Source of the DNA: UBA4636 sp963650915
GTDB taxonomy: Bacteria; Bacillota; Clostridia; Christensenellales; Borkfalkiaceae
NCBI GenBank assembly: GCA_963650915.1
Contig: CAVJMJ010000019.1
Span: 1-29,501 of the forward strand
Direction of reading: 5' to 3'
DNA: 29,501 bases
The position numbers were made by a program, and so were the translations under genes. Positions 22,085-29,501 of this stretch are shown here, piece after piece. Numbering within the stretch: the first letter of the stretch is position 1; each line of letters opens with the position of its first letter. A model generated the notes under the pieces. That model saw only the letters and a list, made by a program, of their open reading frames with translations, searched no databases and was not told the origin of the DNA.

Positions 22085-24319
22085 ATGACGTTTTTTTATT
22101 ACGCCGTCGGTGCGATTATTGTGCTTACGGCGGTTTTTTTCGGTTTTTTAATCGGCAAAAAACTTCCATCAAAACTTAATAATTATCTCAAATATTTGTC
22201 TTACGCACTTATTGCACTTTTCTTTTTCCGTTTTATGACTGGTGAAGATGCTATATCTGCCGTAAAATATTTCGGTACTATCCCTGCTTTAGCGCAAAAA
22301 TCCAACGTAGTATTGGGTTTTTTGGAAGTTTGGCTTTCTTATGCCGTCGTTTTACTCGCAATTTTGGCACCGTTTTTCGATTTTAAAACATTACCCGTGC
22401 TCGTTGCCTTTTTCGGCTTACCGTCGTTAATTTTCAACTACGCCACGTTTTTTAATTTTGCAAACGCGATAGTAGGCGAAAACGCGACGACGGTTTTCAA
22501 TTACAGGACTTTATTGTTGTCGGCGGAAACCGCCGTTGCCTTGGGAATATCCATCGTTTATACCCTGAAAAACCGCAAAAGACTTTTACTTAAGGGTAAA
22601 GAAACCGTGGTTTTGGTATTTGCCGTTTTAGGTATGATGGTTGCCTCCGTTCAACCCTACTTTCCGCAAATTCTGTTTGACGGAAGCAAATACCAAATGA
22701 TACCGAACGATCTAAATTATTATCATAGGCTTTTGATATATCCTGCCTTTATAATTCCGATCGTTTTATACTTGGTTTTCAACAAAAAATCCGATGACGT
22801 AAAGCGTTTTGCTATGCTTTATTACAGTTGGGGTGCGCTCATACTGTTTTCGTGCAATCATAAATTCGCAGACTTCTTCGGTTCCGATTGGGTAACTTCT
22901 TTACCCCTTCACTTGTGCAATACCGCATTGTACGTAACGCCGTTGTGCTTAACTTTCAGGCTAAAAAAGTTATTTTATTTTACCTATTTTATCAACGTTT
23001 TAGGTGCTTTTTGTGCGTTAACGATGCCCAATTACGGGGATGCGACAATACTATCGCCACACATTTGCGAATTCTATTTAAGCCATTATCAAGCCTTTTT
23101 CATGCCTCTTTTGGTAGTCGGGCTCGGCATGTTCAATCGTCCGAGAATAAAAGAGTTCAAATACAGCATGATTTCCTTCGTGGTTTACTTTGTCTTGATG
23201 CTCGTTATAAACGCTTGGTTCACTAATTATAACGCAAGCGTAAACTACTTCTTCTTGAACAATGATTTTATCCCCGATAAATTCGGCTCTTTCGGAATGA
23301 GTTTACTCAATTACGTTTTTGAATTCGATATAGGAAGTCTTCACTTTAAATTTTACCCGCTATATCAATTTTTGTTCTTCCTCGTATATTTTGCGGCTGC
23401 ATTCGGAATGTGGTTCATATACGAACTCGGCTACAACGTAATATCGGGTTGGCAAGATATATCGAAGCGCAACGAAGTAATAAAAGTCGATAGGCTTGCA
23501 CTCGAATCGAGGTTAAACGGAAGAAGCATAAAGGAGCCTGTTTCCATGGAAAACAAAAATAAACTCGTACTGAAACATTTCACAAAGCGTTATGCCAAAT
23601 CTGCCGTTTACGCCGTCAAAGACGCCGATTTAGAGGTTGTCGGCGGTGAAATTTACGGCTTTTTGGGACCTAACGGTGCGGGTAAATCAACTATTATAAA
23701 AAGTATCGTCGGCATTCAAACCATAACCGACGGTTCTATAGAAGTATGCGGATACGACGTTGCCACTCAAAGCGTGGAAGCAAAAATGCAAATAGGCTAC
23801 GTACCCGACCATTACGCTCTTTATGAAAAACTTACCGCAAGGGAATACATCAATTACATAGCAGACCTTTACGAAGTATCTAAAGAAGACAGAGAAGAAA
23901 GGCTTAATAAATACGTCAAACTTTTTGAATTCGAATCGGCGATAGACAATCAAATCAAAACCTATTCTCACGGCATGAAGCAAAAAGTAACCATAATGTC
24001 CGCGCTTATACACAACCCGAAAGTTTGGATTTTGGACGAGCCTTTGACGGGGCTTGATCCCAACAGTATTTTCCAAGTAAAAGAGTGCATGAAGCAACAC
24101 GCCAAAGAAGGAAACATAGTTTTCTTTTCAAGCCATATAATAGACGTCGTCGAGCGTATTTGCGACAAAATCGCCATTATCAGAAAAGGTCAGATTCAAT
24201 GCGTCAAAGACGTACACGAAATGGAGAGAAACGGTGAAAGTTTGGAAGCGTTTTACATGGAAACCATTAACGGACACGAAGTAGAACCCGTTTTAGTTGA
24301 AAAGGGAGAACAAAGATGA
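22085..24319 (+). CDS. YwaF/TMEM164-like polytopic membrane protein fused to an ABC ATPase
   Basis: A protein of 744 residues in one uninterrupted frame. Residues 1-470 are highly hydrophobic, about twelve membrane segments. The second half of that part (about 215-465) looks like the YwaF/TIGR02206 (TMEM164-like) family: LPLHLC (His276, Cys278), LGAFCALTMPNYGD, SHYQAFFMPLLVVG (His334) and a final FFLVYFAAAFGMWFIYEL segment. Residues 490-744 are a complete ABC ATPase: Walker A GPNGAGKST (528-536), Q-loop region near YVPDHYAL, signature YSHGMKQK (627-634), Walker B WILDEP (Asp651, Glu652) and the H-loop SSHI. The permease gene overlaps its end by 4 bases. An in-frame ATG at 23546 with its own ribosome binding site could yield the ATPase alone. 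Function unknown. Confidence 0.82.
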   Translation: MTFFYYAVGAIIVLTAVFFGFLIGKKLPSKLNNYLKYLSYALIALFFFRFMTGEDAISAVKYFGTIPALAQKSNVVLGFLEVWLSYAVVLLAILAPFFDFKTLPVLVAFFGLPSLIFNYATFFNFANAIVGENATTVFNYRTLLLSAETAVALGISIVYTLKNRKRLLLKGKETVVLVFAVLGMMVASVQPYFPQILFDGSKYQMIPNDLNYYHRLLIYPAFIIPIVLYLVFNKKSDDVKRFAMLYYSWGALILFSCNHKFADFFGSDWVTSLPLHLCNTALYVTPLCLTFRLKKLFYFTYFINVLGAFCALTMPNYGDATILSPHICEFYLSHYQAFFMPLLVVGLGMFNRPRIKEFKYSMISFVVYFVLMLVINAWFTNYNASVNYFFLNNDFIPDKFGSFGMSLLNYVFEFDIGSLHFKFYPLYQFLFFLVYFAAAFGMWFIYELGYNVISGWQDISKRNEVIKVDRLALESRLNGRSIKEPVSMENKNKLVLKHFTKRYAKSAVYAVKDADLEVVGGEIYGFLGPNGAGKSTIIKSIVGIQTITDGSIEVCGYDVATQSVEAKMQIGYVPDHYALYEKLTAREYINYIADLYEVSKEDREERLNKYVKLFEFESAIDNQIKTYSHGMKQKVTIMSALIHNPKVWILDEPLTGLDPNSIFQVKECMKQHAKEGNIVFFSSHIIDVVERICDKIAIIRKGQIQCVKDVHEMERNGESLEAFYMETINGHEVEPVLVEKGEQR
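23531..23548 (+). promoter_or_regulatory. Internal ribosome binding site and start for a free ABC ATPase
   Basis: AAGGAG (23531-23536) lies 9 bases before an in-frame ATG (23546, residue 488), exactly at the border between the membrane part and the ATPase. Initiation here would give a normal 257-residue ABC ATPase. Whether it is used cannot be seen from sequence. Confidence 0.5.
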
Positions 24320-25971
24320 CTTCCTCTTTTTTCAAACTTAAACCACTCGTTGCGATGCAACTAAAGGACAAACTCGATTTTTCCTTTTTGCAGAGCAAAA
24401 GAAGTTTCATAATAAAAACCGTTACTACGATAATCAAATTCGTAGTCGTTGCGGGCTTGTTCTACCTATTGTTTTATATTTGCAACTTATTATCCGTTTT
24501 TCGTCCGGCAGGGATTATTCCGGACACGGTAATAAACGTAATTTTCGTCATTCTTCAAATTTTGTCGATTATAACGTGTACGGCAGGGCTTGTCAACGCC
24601 CTGTATATGACGGCGGACAATAAAGTTTTATTGACCTTTCCGGCGTCATCGTCGCAAATTTACCTATCCAAACTCATTGTATATTTTCTTTTTGAGTTAA
24701 AAAAGAATCTTATAGTGACTTTGCCCGTTTTTATTGCGTACGGCATTATAAACGGAGCGGTTTGGTATTATTATCCTTGGATAATTTTGTGTTTTATACC
24801 CGTATCGCTTTTACCCGTTTCGATAGGTGCGTTGCTCAGCATACCCGCTCTTGTCGTAATGACTTTCGTAAAAAATCAAAGATGGTTGCAATTTATCATG
24901 ATAATAGCGGTTACCTCTGCGATAAGTTACGGGCTTGTAAAACTTATAGACAGAATACCCGAAAATATAAACATAATGGGGCAGTGGGGAACGATATTTT
25001 TAGGGATACAAAATTTTCTTAACGGTTTTTCCCAAACGTTTTCGTTTTTTTACTATATAACGAAAATGCTCGTCGGCGGTACTTTGAGAATCCGTTCGAC
25101 GTTGTTAGGGCTTGATACTCTCGTTATTTTCATTTGTTTTATAGGAATACTTTCCGCCCTTATAGGTCTTTCGTTTTTGGCGGCAAAACCCTTGTTCGTA
25201 AAAATGGCGTCAAAGCAGTTCGAGTTTGAAAAAGACCTTGTCCCGCCGAAAAAGAACAAAGTCTACAAAAGGACGCTTTCGCCCTATATGGAAAGCGTTA
25301 TGCTGAATTTAAGAAGCACTCGCTTCATAATCGTAACCCTTATCGGGTTATTATTGCCGAGTATCGCTATATTTTTGCTTAACAAAATATACGCCGCAAT
25401 GAGTACCAACTATACGGGTAAATTGATGACGAAGTCATTTAATTTTCTCGTAATGCTTATCGTTACGATATCCTTCAATAACGAATACGCAACCGTTTAT
25501 TCAAAAGAAGGCGGGGCGAGGAATTTATTAAAGGCAAGACCTATCGAGCCTATACACGTTTTGCTCGGCAGATTGTCCGTTCGCATGGTCACGATTATAT
25601 TTTCCGTAATCGGGCTTACCTTCGCATATTTAAGCGTTTCGGACTCTTCAAAAACGGAAATAATATTTATGGGCGTAATTACGATGCTCGTAACCCTTTC
25701 ACACCTTCTTTGGAGTGCCGAACTCGACGTTATGCACTCATATAGCGACCAATACGCCACCGTCGGTATGCAATTCGACAGTCCTAACGAAAGAAATGCA
25801 ACGATAATAGGCTTTTTGCTTTCCGTCTTAATAACTTTTACCTATTACTTTTTATCGGATAGGGGAACGATGCACTCGCTTAAAGTTTTGCTCGTTTTAT
25901 CTGTTTTGTTTTTCGGTTTCAGAACCTATATGTTCTTTACCCGCTCGAAACTGTATTTTGTGGAGAACTGA
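24316..25971 (+). CDS. ABC-2-like exporter permease
   Basis: A protein of 551 residues with about twelve hydrophobic segments and two clusters of charged residues between them (around 300-335 and 395-430), consistent with a two-half ABC-2-type exporter permease. Early segments include IIKFVVVAGLFYLLFYICNLL and VIFVILQILSIITC. The phrase ADNKVLLTFPASSSQIYLSKLIVYFLFE, with a conserved L-P/A-S-x-x-x-Y-x-S/A-K loop, is typical of Gram-positive putative exporter permeases. Its ATG overlaps the stop of the fusion gene (ATGA), so the ATPase just upstream is its obvious partner. The exact family and substrate are unknown. The small anchored protein starts 2 bases after its stop. Confidence 0.78.
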   Translation: MTSSFFKLKPLVAMQLKDKLDFSFLQSKRSFIIKTVTTIIKFVVVAGLFYLLFYICNLLSVFRPAGIIPDTVINVIFVILQILSIITCTAGLVNALYMTADNKVLLTFPASSSQIYLSKLIVYFLFELKKNLIVTLPVFIAYGIINGAVWYYYPWIILCFIPVSLLPVSIGALLSIPALVVMTFVKNQRWLQFIMIIAVTSAISYGLVKLIDRIPENINIMGQWGTIFLGIQNFLNGFSQTFSFFYYITKMLVGGTLRIRSTLLGLDTLVIFICFIGILSALIGLSFLAAKPLFVKMASKQFEFEKDLVPPKKNKVYKRTLSPYMESVMLNLRSTRFIIVTLIGLLLPSIAIFLLNKIYAAMSTNYTGKLMTKSFNFLVMLIVTISFNNEYATVYSKEGGARNLLKARPIEPIHVLLGRLSVRMVTIIFSVIGLTFAYLSVSDSSKTEIIFMGVITMLVTLSHLLWSAELDVMHSYSDQYATVGMQFDSPNERNATIIGFLLSVLITFTYYFLSDRGTMHSLKVLLVLSVLFFGFRTYMFFTRSKLYFVEN

Positions 25972-25973
25972 AT

Positions 25974-26405
25974 ATGAAGAAGTCTACCGTTTTAATTTTA
26001 CTGGTAATATATATCGGTTCCGTTCTCATTGTAGGCATTTTCGGGATGAAGTCCGTTGCGTTTGAGGAGAAAATTTATATTGAAAAAATCACGCCAACCT
26101 CGGTAATGTCTTCGACGGGCGAAACTTTTAAAATTCAAGAACGCCAAGATTTACCCGATACCTATTACGTGGTCGTAACTAAATACACGGAAGGTTTAAC
26201 GATTATGATAAACTATGAGTTAACGCCTGCCGACTGCACCGATAAAAACGTAAAAATTTCTATTGTGGAGCCGGATAATCCGCCCGCAACGCTGTCCGAC
26301 AGAGGAGAAATCGTTTTCTCCGAAAAAGGTTCCGTCCATTTGGTTTACAAAGCGCAAGACTCCGCTACGGGACCTCAAATGGATGTATGGATTTATTTCA
26401 GATAA
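25974..26405 (+). CDS. Membrane-anchored protein with an Ig-like (Big2-like) domain
   Basis: A protein of 143 residues with one N-terminal membrane helix (about 5-26), no lipobox and no obvious cleavage site. The outside part of about 115 residues is all-beta in pattern. The stretch YELTPADCTDKNVKISIVEPDNPPATLSDRGEIVFSEKGSVHLVYKA recalls bacterial Ig-like group 2 domains (P-x-x-A-T-x-K-x-V, then a G-x-V turn). It starts 2 bases after the permease stop and must be cotranscribed, so it may be an extracytoplasmic accessory of the ABC exporter. I do not recognise a specific family. Confidence 0.68.
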   Translation: MKKSTVLILLVIYIGSVLIVGIFGMKSVAFEEKIYIEKITPTSVMSSTGETFKIQERQDLPDTYYVVVTKYTEGLTIMINYELTPADCTDKNVKISIVEPDNPPATLSDRGEIVFSEKGSVHLVYKAQDSATGPQMDVWIYFR

Positions 26406-26411
26406 CTTTTT

Positions 26412-26441
26412 TTGACGCATGCCTTATATTTTTGGTAATAT
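26412..26441 (+). promoter_or_regulatory. Possible promoter for the lipoprotein gene
   Basis: TTGACG (26412-26417) and TAATAT (26436-26441) are spaced by 18 bases, starting 7 bases after the previous stop codon. If used, it gives a leader of about 320 bases. The region is AT-rich, so confidence is limited. Confidence 0.4.
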
Positions 26442-26449
26442 TACGGCAG

Positions 26450-26767
26450 TGTCACAATGACTATCAATTATTTTTCGGGAGTAATACTGCGCATTGCGTT
26501 CGGTATTTTACATCTGAAAGCAACATATAAGGTAAACCGAGAAATCTTGAAATCAGGAAAGTTCGGGGATCGATAGAATTAAAGATTAGGTAGGTCGGAA
26601 AGTTCGGAAAACCTCCAAACCGCCGACTTGCAAAAAGGGAGTACTCCCTTTTGCGTTTGCAAAAGCAAACGCAAATAGCATTCATCGTATGTTAGGATAA
26701 GCGTTAGAATTAAAAAACGTATTAAAGAAATACATTAAAAAAATATATTAAAAAAAGGAGTAAACTA
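26450..26767. other. Structured intergenic region before the lipoprotein gene
   Basis: This 318-base stretch has no convincing gene. AAAAGGGAGTACTCCCTTTT (26633-26652) is a perfect 20-base palindrome, and TTTGCGTTTGC (26650-26660) with GCAAACGCAAA (26665-26675) is a perfect 11-bp hairpin that shares three bases with it, so the two folds compete. GGAAAGTTCGG occurs twice nearby (26559 and 26598). An A-rich part with three ATTAAA-type repeats ends in the AAAAAAAGGAG ribosome binding site of the next gene. It could be a structured leader or the remnant of a small mobile repeat; I cannot decide which. Confidence 0.5.
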
Positions 26768-29110
26768 ATGAAAAAAACAATCACACTACTTTTATGCTTG
26801 GCAATGGTTTGTGCGTTGTCGTTAACGGTTTTACAAGGTTGTACCGAAGATCTCGGTGTCGCAACCAAAATCGAAATCGTTGATCCCTTAACCGAATACG
26901 TAGTCGGTTCGGAAATTAATTACGACGAACTTTCGGCAAAAATCACTTACGACACCGGCACCACCAAAGAAGGCACCCTTAAAAGCCTCGCACTATCTGT
27001 AAAGGTCAAAGCGGATTTAACTAATGCCGGCGAAACTTTTTACACGATATCTTACGGTTCTATTACGACCACGGTTAATATTACCGTAGTCGAAGCGCCT
27101 GCGCTTATCACTTCGTTTGAAAGACCTACTTTCTACACGAACTACCTTACGGCGTCCAAAGATAGAGGAGCTTACGAAGCCGAAACGAGGGCAGACTTCC
27201 GCAAGACGGGCGAAACCTACGAAGTAGGTAACGTAAACAAATTTATCTTCCGTCCCTCGGCAGTTGCTTTAAACGACCAAAACGTTGCGGTTAATATTAA
27301 AAACGTAAAAACTACCGCTAAGGTTTACGAAAAAGAAACGAAAAACGGCGAATATAAACTTCTCACCGACACCGATTTAGAGGGTATAGTAGAAATCGAA
27401 GACAATACTTATCAATTTTCCTCCGAATCTGCGGGTAAATACTATAAAGTGGAAGTTTCCATCGACGAAGAAGAATACAATCTCTCTTCTTTAAACGAAT
27501 CCAACAAAACGATGACTTTTGAATGCGTGATAATAGACGGCGGTTATAACGTTTACGACCAAATGGGTCTTTCCGTTATGAGCGATTTAACTTCCACGCG
27601 CTGGCAGGATCTTTGGAAATGCTCGATTGACCCGAATACTTTTAAGATTACTTCTAACGAAAATTCTCTTAAACTCGAAGCCGACGACAAGCCTTTGTGC
27701 GACTACGTAGGCAAAATCGATTGGGTTATTTTACACGCGAGTTTCGAACTCGACGCAGACCTTCTTCCAGACTATTATTTCTGGACCGAAAACACCGAAG
27801 GTTACGCTACCGCAAAGGATAAATTGTCCGGTCACGAGGCGCAAAGCATGCTCGTCGGTTCATTAAGAGACGGCGTGGGCAACGGCGTTTGGTGGGATGT
27901 AATAAATAGAGGAAGTAACGGAACCCCTCTCGGTTACGGAATCAACATGCAAAAGGGCTTCTATGCGACTACAAAGGTAAGCGTGTCCGGGAACTATAAC
28001 GGCATTACCACTCCGACGACGGCATCGGAAGGCGGAAGAAAATTCATCACCGTTTGCGATATAGAAGGAAAAGATGTGAATAACCCTGCTCCTCATTGGC
28101 AGATATTCCAAATGCTACAAGCGCAATCGGAGCCTTCGGATCAACAATTTTATTTAAAGAACGTTGCTTTAAGCGGAAATATGAAGCAAATGGATACCTC
28201 GGATTACATTCCCGCAGGGCTTAACATGTTTGTCAGTTTCGGCAACGTTAACCTTACAAACGTCGTCGCTAACGGTTTTTACACAAACGTTCTTTGCGAT
28301 AGTTACGGCGCAACGAGTTTAAAAGCCGATTCGTGTAAACTTTACGACGCTTACAGCAACATGATTTATTTATGGCGTTCGAAGGTTAATATCACCAATT
28401 GCGAATTTGTCGGCGCAGGCGGTCCTTTGTTTATTTTAGACGACGGCACACGTTACGCTGACGACGAAAGCAGATATTGCGATTTCATCGTTGACGAAGG
28501 TAGCGTACTTCAAGCCTACGCCACCGGTTCGGAAAGTTGGTATAAATTATATAAAGCTCAAACGTTGGTTACCTATATAACAAGTAATTTTGAAACGGGT
28601 ATATTCAACAATGTTCATAAGACGGTTCGTTTCACAAAGGACTCTAACGGTAATATGGTTCCTTACAAAGACGGTGCGTCCGGACTTCAATATATCAACG
28701 TTATTGCCGTTATTTGCAGTCCGAGTCAATTGTTCTTCGGTTCAAATGACGGAATGTTATACACACACGGAACTTATACCACCGTACAAGCCGACGGAAC
28801 CGTAGTGGAAAAATTCGACCTTATGAACAGCTACGTTCAAACGTTAAGGGCGACGGCTGAAAACGACGGAACCCAATTTGCTCCGATTTTCCAGACAGGC
28901 TCGAATATGATGTTTACAAACGGAGCAGGTTTGTACACCTTAGGTGCTACCGGTGCACAACAGTTTAATGCTACCGACGGCGTTAGCTGGGCGACGGATA
29001 CACATAGTAAACTTGCCATTTACATGTCGGCAGGTGTATTGTCGAAATCTAAAAACGCTCCGTATTTCGGCGTTATCTTAGATTGCGGTTCTTACGGAAT
29101 GTCGGCATAA
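26768..29110 (+). CDS. Surface lipoprotein with Ig-like and beta-helix-like domains
   Basis: A protein of 780 residues. The N-terminus KKTITLLLCLAMVCALSLTVLQGC is a lipoprotein signal with lipobox LQGC, so mature Cys25 would be lipid-modified and the protein anchored outside the membrane. Residues 33-112 form an Ig-like repeat (IEIVDPLTEYVVGSEINYDELSAKITYDTG...), similar to domains of group 3/4 Big type. The large C-terminal part from about 370 contains beta-helix-like strands (FYLKNVALSGN, NVNLTNVVANGFY, SLKADSCKLYD, KVNITNCEFVG). It shares this architecture with the protein at the start of the window. A carbohydrate or host-surface ligand is plausible but not shown. The ATG follows a strong AAAAAAAGGAG. 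It ends directly before a tandem-repeat array. Confidence 0.78.
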   Translation: MKKTITLLLCLAMVCALSLTVLQGCTEDLGVATKIEIVDPLTEYVVGSEINYDELSAKITYDTGTTKEGTLKSLALSVKVKADLTNAGETFYTISYGSITTTVNITVVEAPALITSFERPTFYTNYLTASKDRGAYEAETRADFRKTGETYEVGNVNKFIFRPSAVALNDQNVAVNIKNVKTTAKVYEKETKNGEYKLLTDTDLEGIVEIEDNTYQFSSESAGKYYKVEVSIDEEEYNLSSLNESNKTMTFECVIIDGGYNVYDQMGLSVMSDLTSTRWQDLWKCSIDPNTFKITSNENSLKLEADDKPLCDYVGKIDWVILHASFELDADLLPDYYFWTENTEGYATAKDKLSGHEAQSMLVGSLRDGVGNGVWWDVINRGSNGTPLGYGINMQKGFYATTKVSVSGNYNGITTPTTASEGGRKFITVCDIEGKDVNNPAPHWQIFQMLQAQSEPSDQQFYLKNVALSGNMKQMDTSDYIPAGLNMFVSFGNVNLTNVVANGFYTNVLCDSYGATSLKADSCKLYDAYSNMIYLWRSKVNITNCEFVGAGGPLFILDDGTRYADDESRYCDFIVDEGSVLQAYATGSESWYKLYKAQTLVTYITSNFETGIFNNVHKTVRFTKDSNGNMVPYKDGASGLQYINVIAVICSPSQLFFGSNDGMLYTHGTYTTVQADGTVVEKFDLMNSYVQTLRATAENDGTQFAPIFQTGSNMMFTNGAGLYTLGATGAQQFNATDGVSWATDTHSKLAIYMSAGVLSKSKNAPYFGVILDCGSYGMSA

Positions 29111-29290
29111 AACAAGGTTTGAATAACCGAATATAAGTCTGAAACGAGGTTTGAATAACCGAATTTAAGTCAAAAACAAGGTTTGAATAACCGAATTTAA
29201 GTCTGAAACGAGGTTTGAATAACCGAATTTAAGTTTAAAACAAGGTTTAAATAACCGAATTTAAGTTTAAAACAAGGTTTGAATAACCGA
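29111..29290. repeat. Six-copy 32-bp tandem repeat directly after the lipoprotein stop
   Basis: Five full units start at 29111, 29143, 29175, 29207 and 29239 and a 20-base sixth at 29271, with an exact period of 32. Each contains GGTTTGAATAACCGAAT, in which GGTT and AACC can pair. Variable positions alternate AACAAGG/AACGAGG and the unit ends TCTGA, TCAAA or TTTAA. The units abut with no unique spacers, so this is not CRISPR. The array starts on the base after the stop codon and runs to the terminator. Confidence 0.95.
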
Positions 29291-29294
29291 GCGA

Positions 29295-29329
29295 AGGGGT
29301 TGACGCGTTTTGCGTCAGCCCCTGTTTTT
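29295..29329 (+). terminator. Intrinsic terminator of the lipoprotein gene
   Basis: A 12-bp stem (29295-29306 with 29312-29323, one G-U pair) around a GTTTT loop, followed by G and five T. It lies immediately after the tandem-repeat array. Confidence 0.9.
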
Positions 29330-29501
29330 CATTAAATAAACTTAAAAATTTTTTTATTTGTGAGTGATAAACGTTTATAAAGATACGCTTGTAAAGTAAG
29401 TTTTTTTAAGATATGTTATACGGTAAGCCCTTAAAAAACAATAAAGTTTCAATTAAAATAATAAAAATGCAAGGCAAAAAGCCTTGCGGGAGGAATTTTG
29501 C
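29330..29501 (+). promoter_or_regulatory. Likely leader of a gene beyond the window
   Basis: AT-rich sequence without a gene. A weak promoter match is TTGTAA (29389-29394), 17 bases, TATGTT (29412-29417). Near the end, GCAAGGC (29469-29475) and GCCTTGC (29481-29487) form a 7-bp hairpin, directly followed by GGGAGG (29488-29493), a good ribosome binding site. A start codon, possibly the TTG at 29498, would follow. Confidence 0.4.

Noticed and set aside
26464..26685. A 73-codon minus-strand frame in the gap before the lipoprotein gene
   Set aside because: It runs through both hairpins and shows no known motif. It may be part of a decayed mobile repeat, but I cannot support it as a gene.
29111..29290. 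CRISPR array
   Set aside because: The 32-bp units are contiguous with no unique spacers, and no cas gene is present.
1..29501. rRNA, tRNA and known riboswitches
   Set aside because: Reading the intergenic regions on both strands showed no tRNA-like cloverleaf, rRNA segment or riboswitch core that I could recognise. A covariance-model scan was not possible here.

Overview
The window reads as a chromosomal segment of an anaerobic, low-to-mid GC Firmicute, most likely an uncultured gut-type member of the Clostridia. The reasons are the dprA-topA-trmFO-hslV-hslU order (close to the Bacillus/Clostridia smf-topA-gid-(codV)-clpQ-clpY-codY locus), a YetF/DUF421 gene next to a DUF4363 gene, a SipW-type surface protein, consensus SigA promoters, and a large NAD-linked [FeFe]-hydrogenase operon. 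A finer placement (for example Christensenellales-like) would be a guess. No rRNA, tRNA, insertion sequence, phage gene or CRISPR array was recognised.

Layout. (1) 1-1539: the 3' part of a secreted SipW-type / beta-helix protein, followed by about 1 kb without a gene (1540-2511) that holds degenerate short repeats, a terminator and an interspersed-repeat cluster with a 99-bp tandem duplication. (2) 2512-3566, minus strand: a DUF421 membrane protein and a DUF4363 protein, divergent from (3) 3832-13241, plus strand: comM/yifB, dprA, a small tandem-hairpin array, topA, trmFO, hslV, hslU and hisS, ending in a terminator. (4) 13415-21803: a hydrogenase operon with a perfect TTGACA-N17-TATAAT promoter. 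It encodes the catalytic set (NuoE-like, thioredoxin-fold ferredoxin, NuoF-like, HydA). Between the first and second of these it carries six genes that look regulatory or assembly-related: two DRTGG-type proteins, two GHKL ATPases, a divergent [FeFe]-hydrogenase-like protein and a PHP phosphoesterase. (5) 21845-26405: a second unit whose first gene fuses a polytopic YwaF/TMEM164-like membrane region to a complete ABC ATPase, followed by an ABC-2-like permease and a small membrane-anchored Ig-like protein. (6) 26406-29501: a structured intergenic region, a large lipoprotein with Ig-like and beta-helix-like parts, a six-copy 32-bp tandem repeat with a terminator, and the probable leader of a gene lying beyond the window.

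How the genes fit together. The hydrogenase genes would oxidise NAD(P)H together with reduced ferredoxin and release H2, or do the reverse. The embedded cassette suggests that H2 or redox state is sensed and passed to GHKL ATPases, but that is inference. The best candidates for something undescribed are the YwaF/TMEM164-ABC fusion system, which has an internal ribosome binding site that could also release a free ATPase, and the hydrogenase-like protein that keeps the cluster-binding cysteines but has lost the proton-relay cysteine. A recurring local theme is short tandem or hairpin repeats placed directly after stop codons, usually ahead of an intrinsic terminator.
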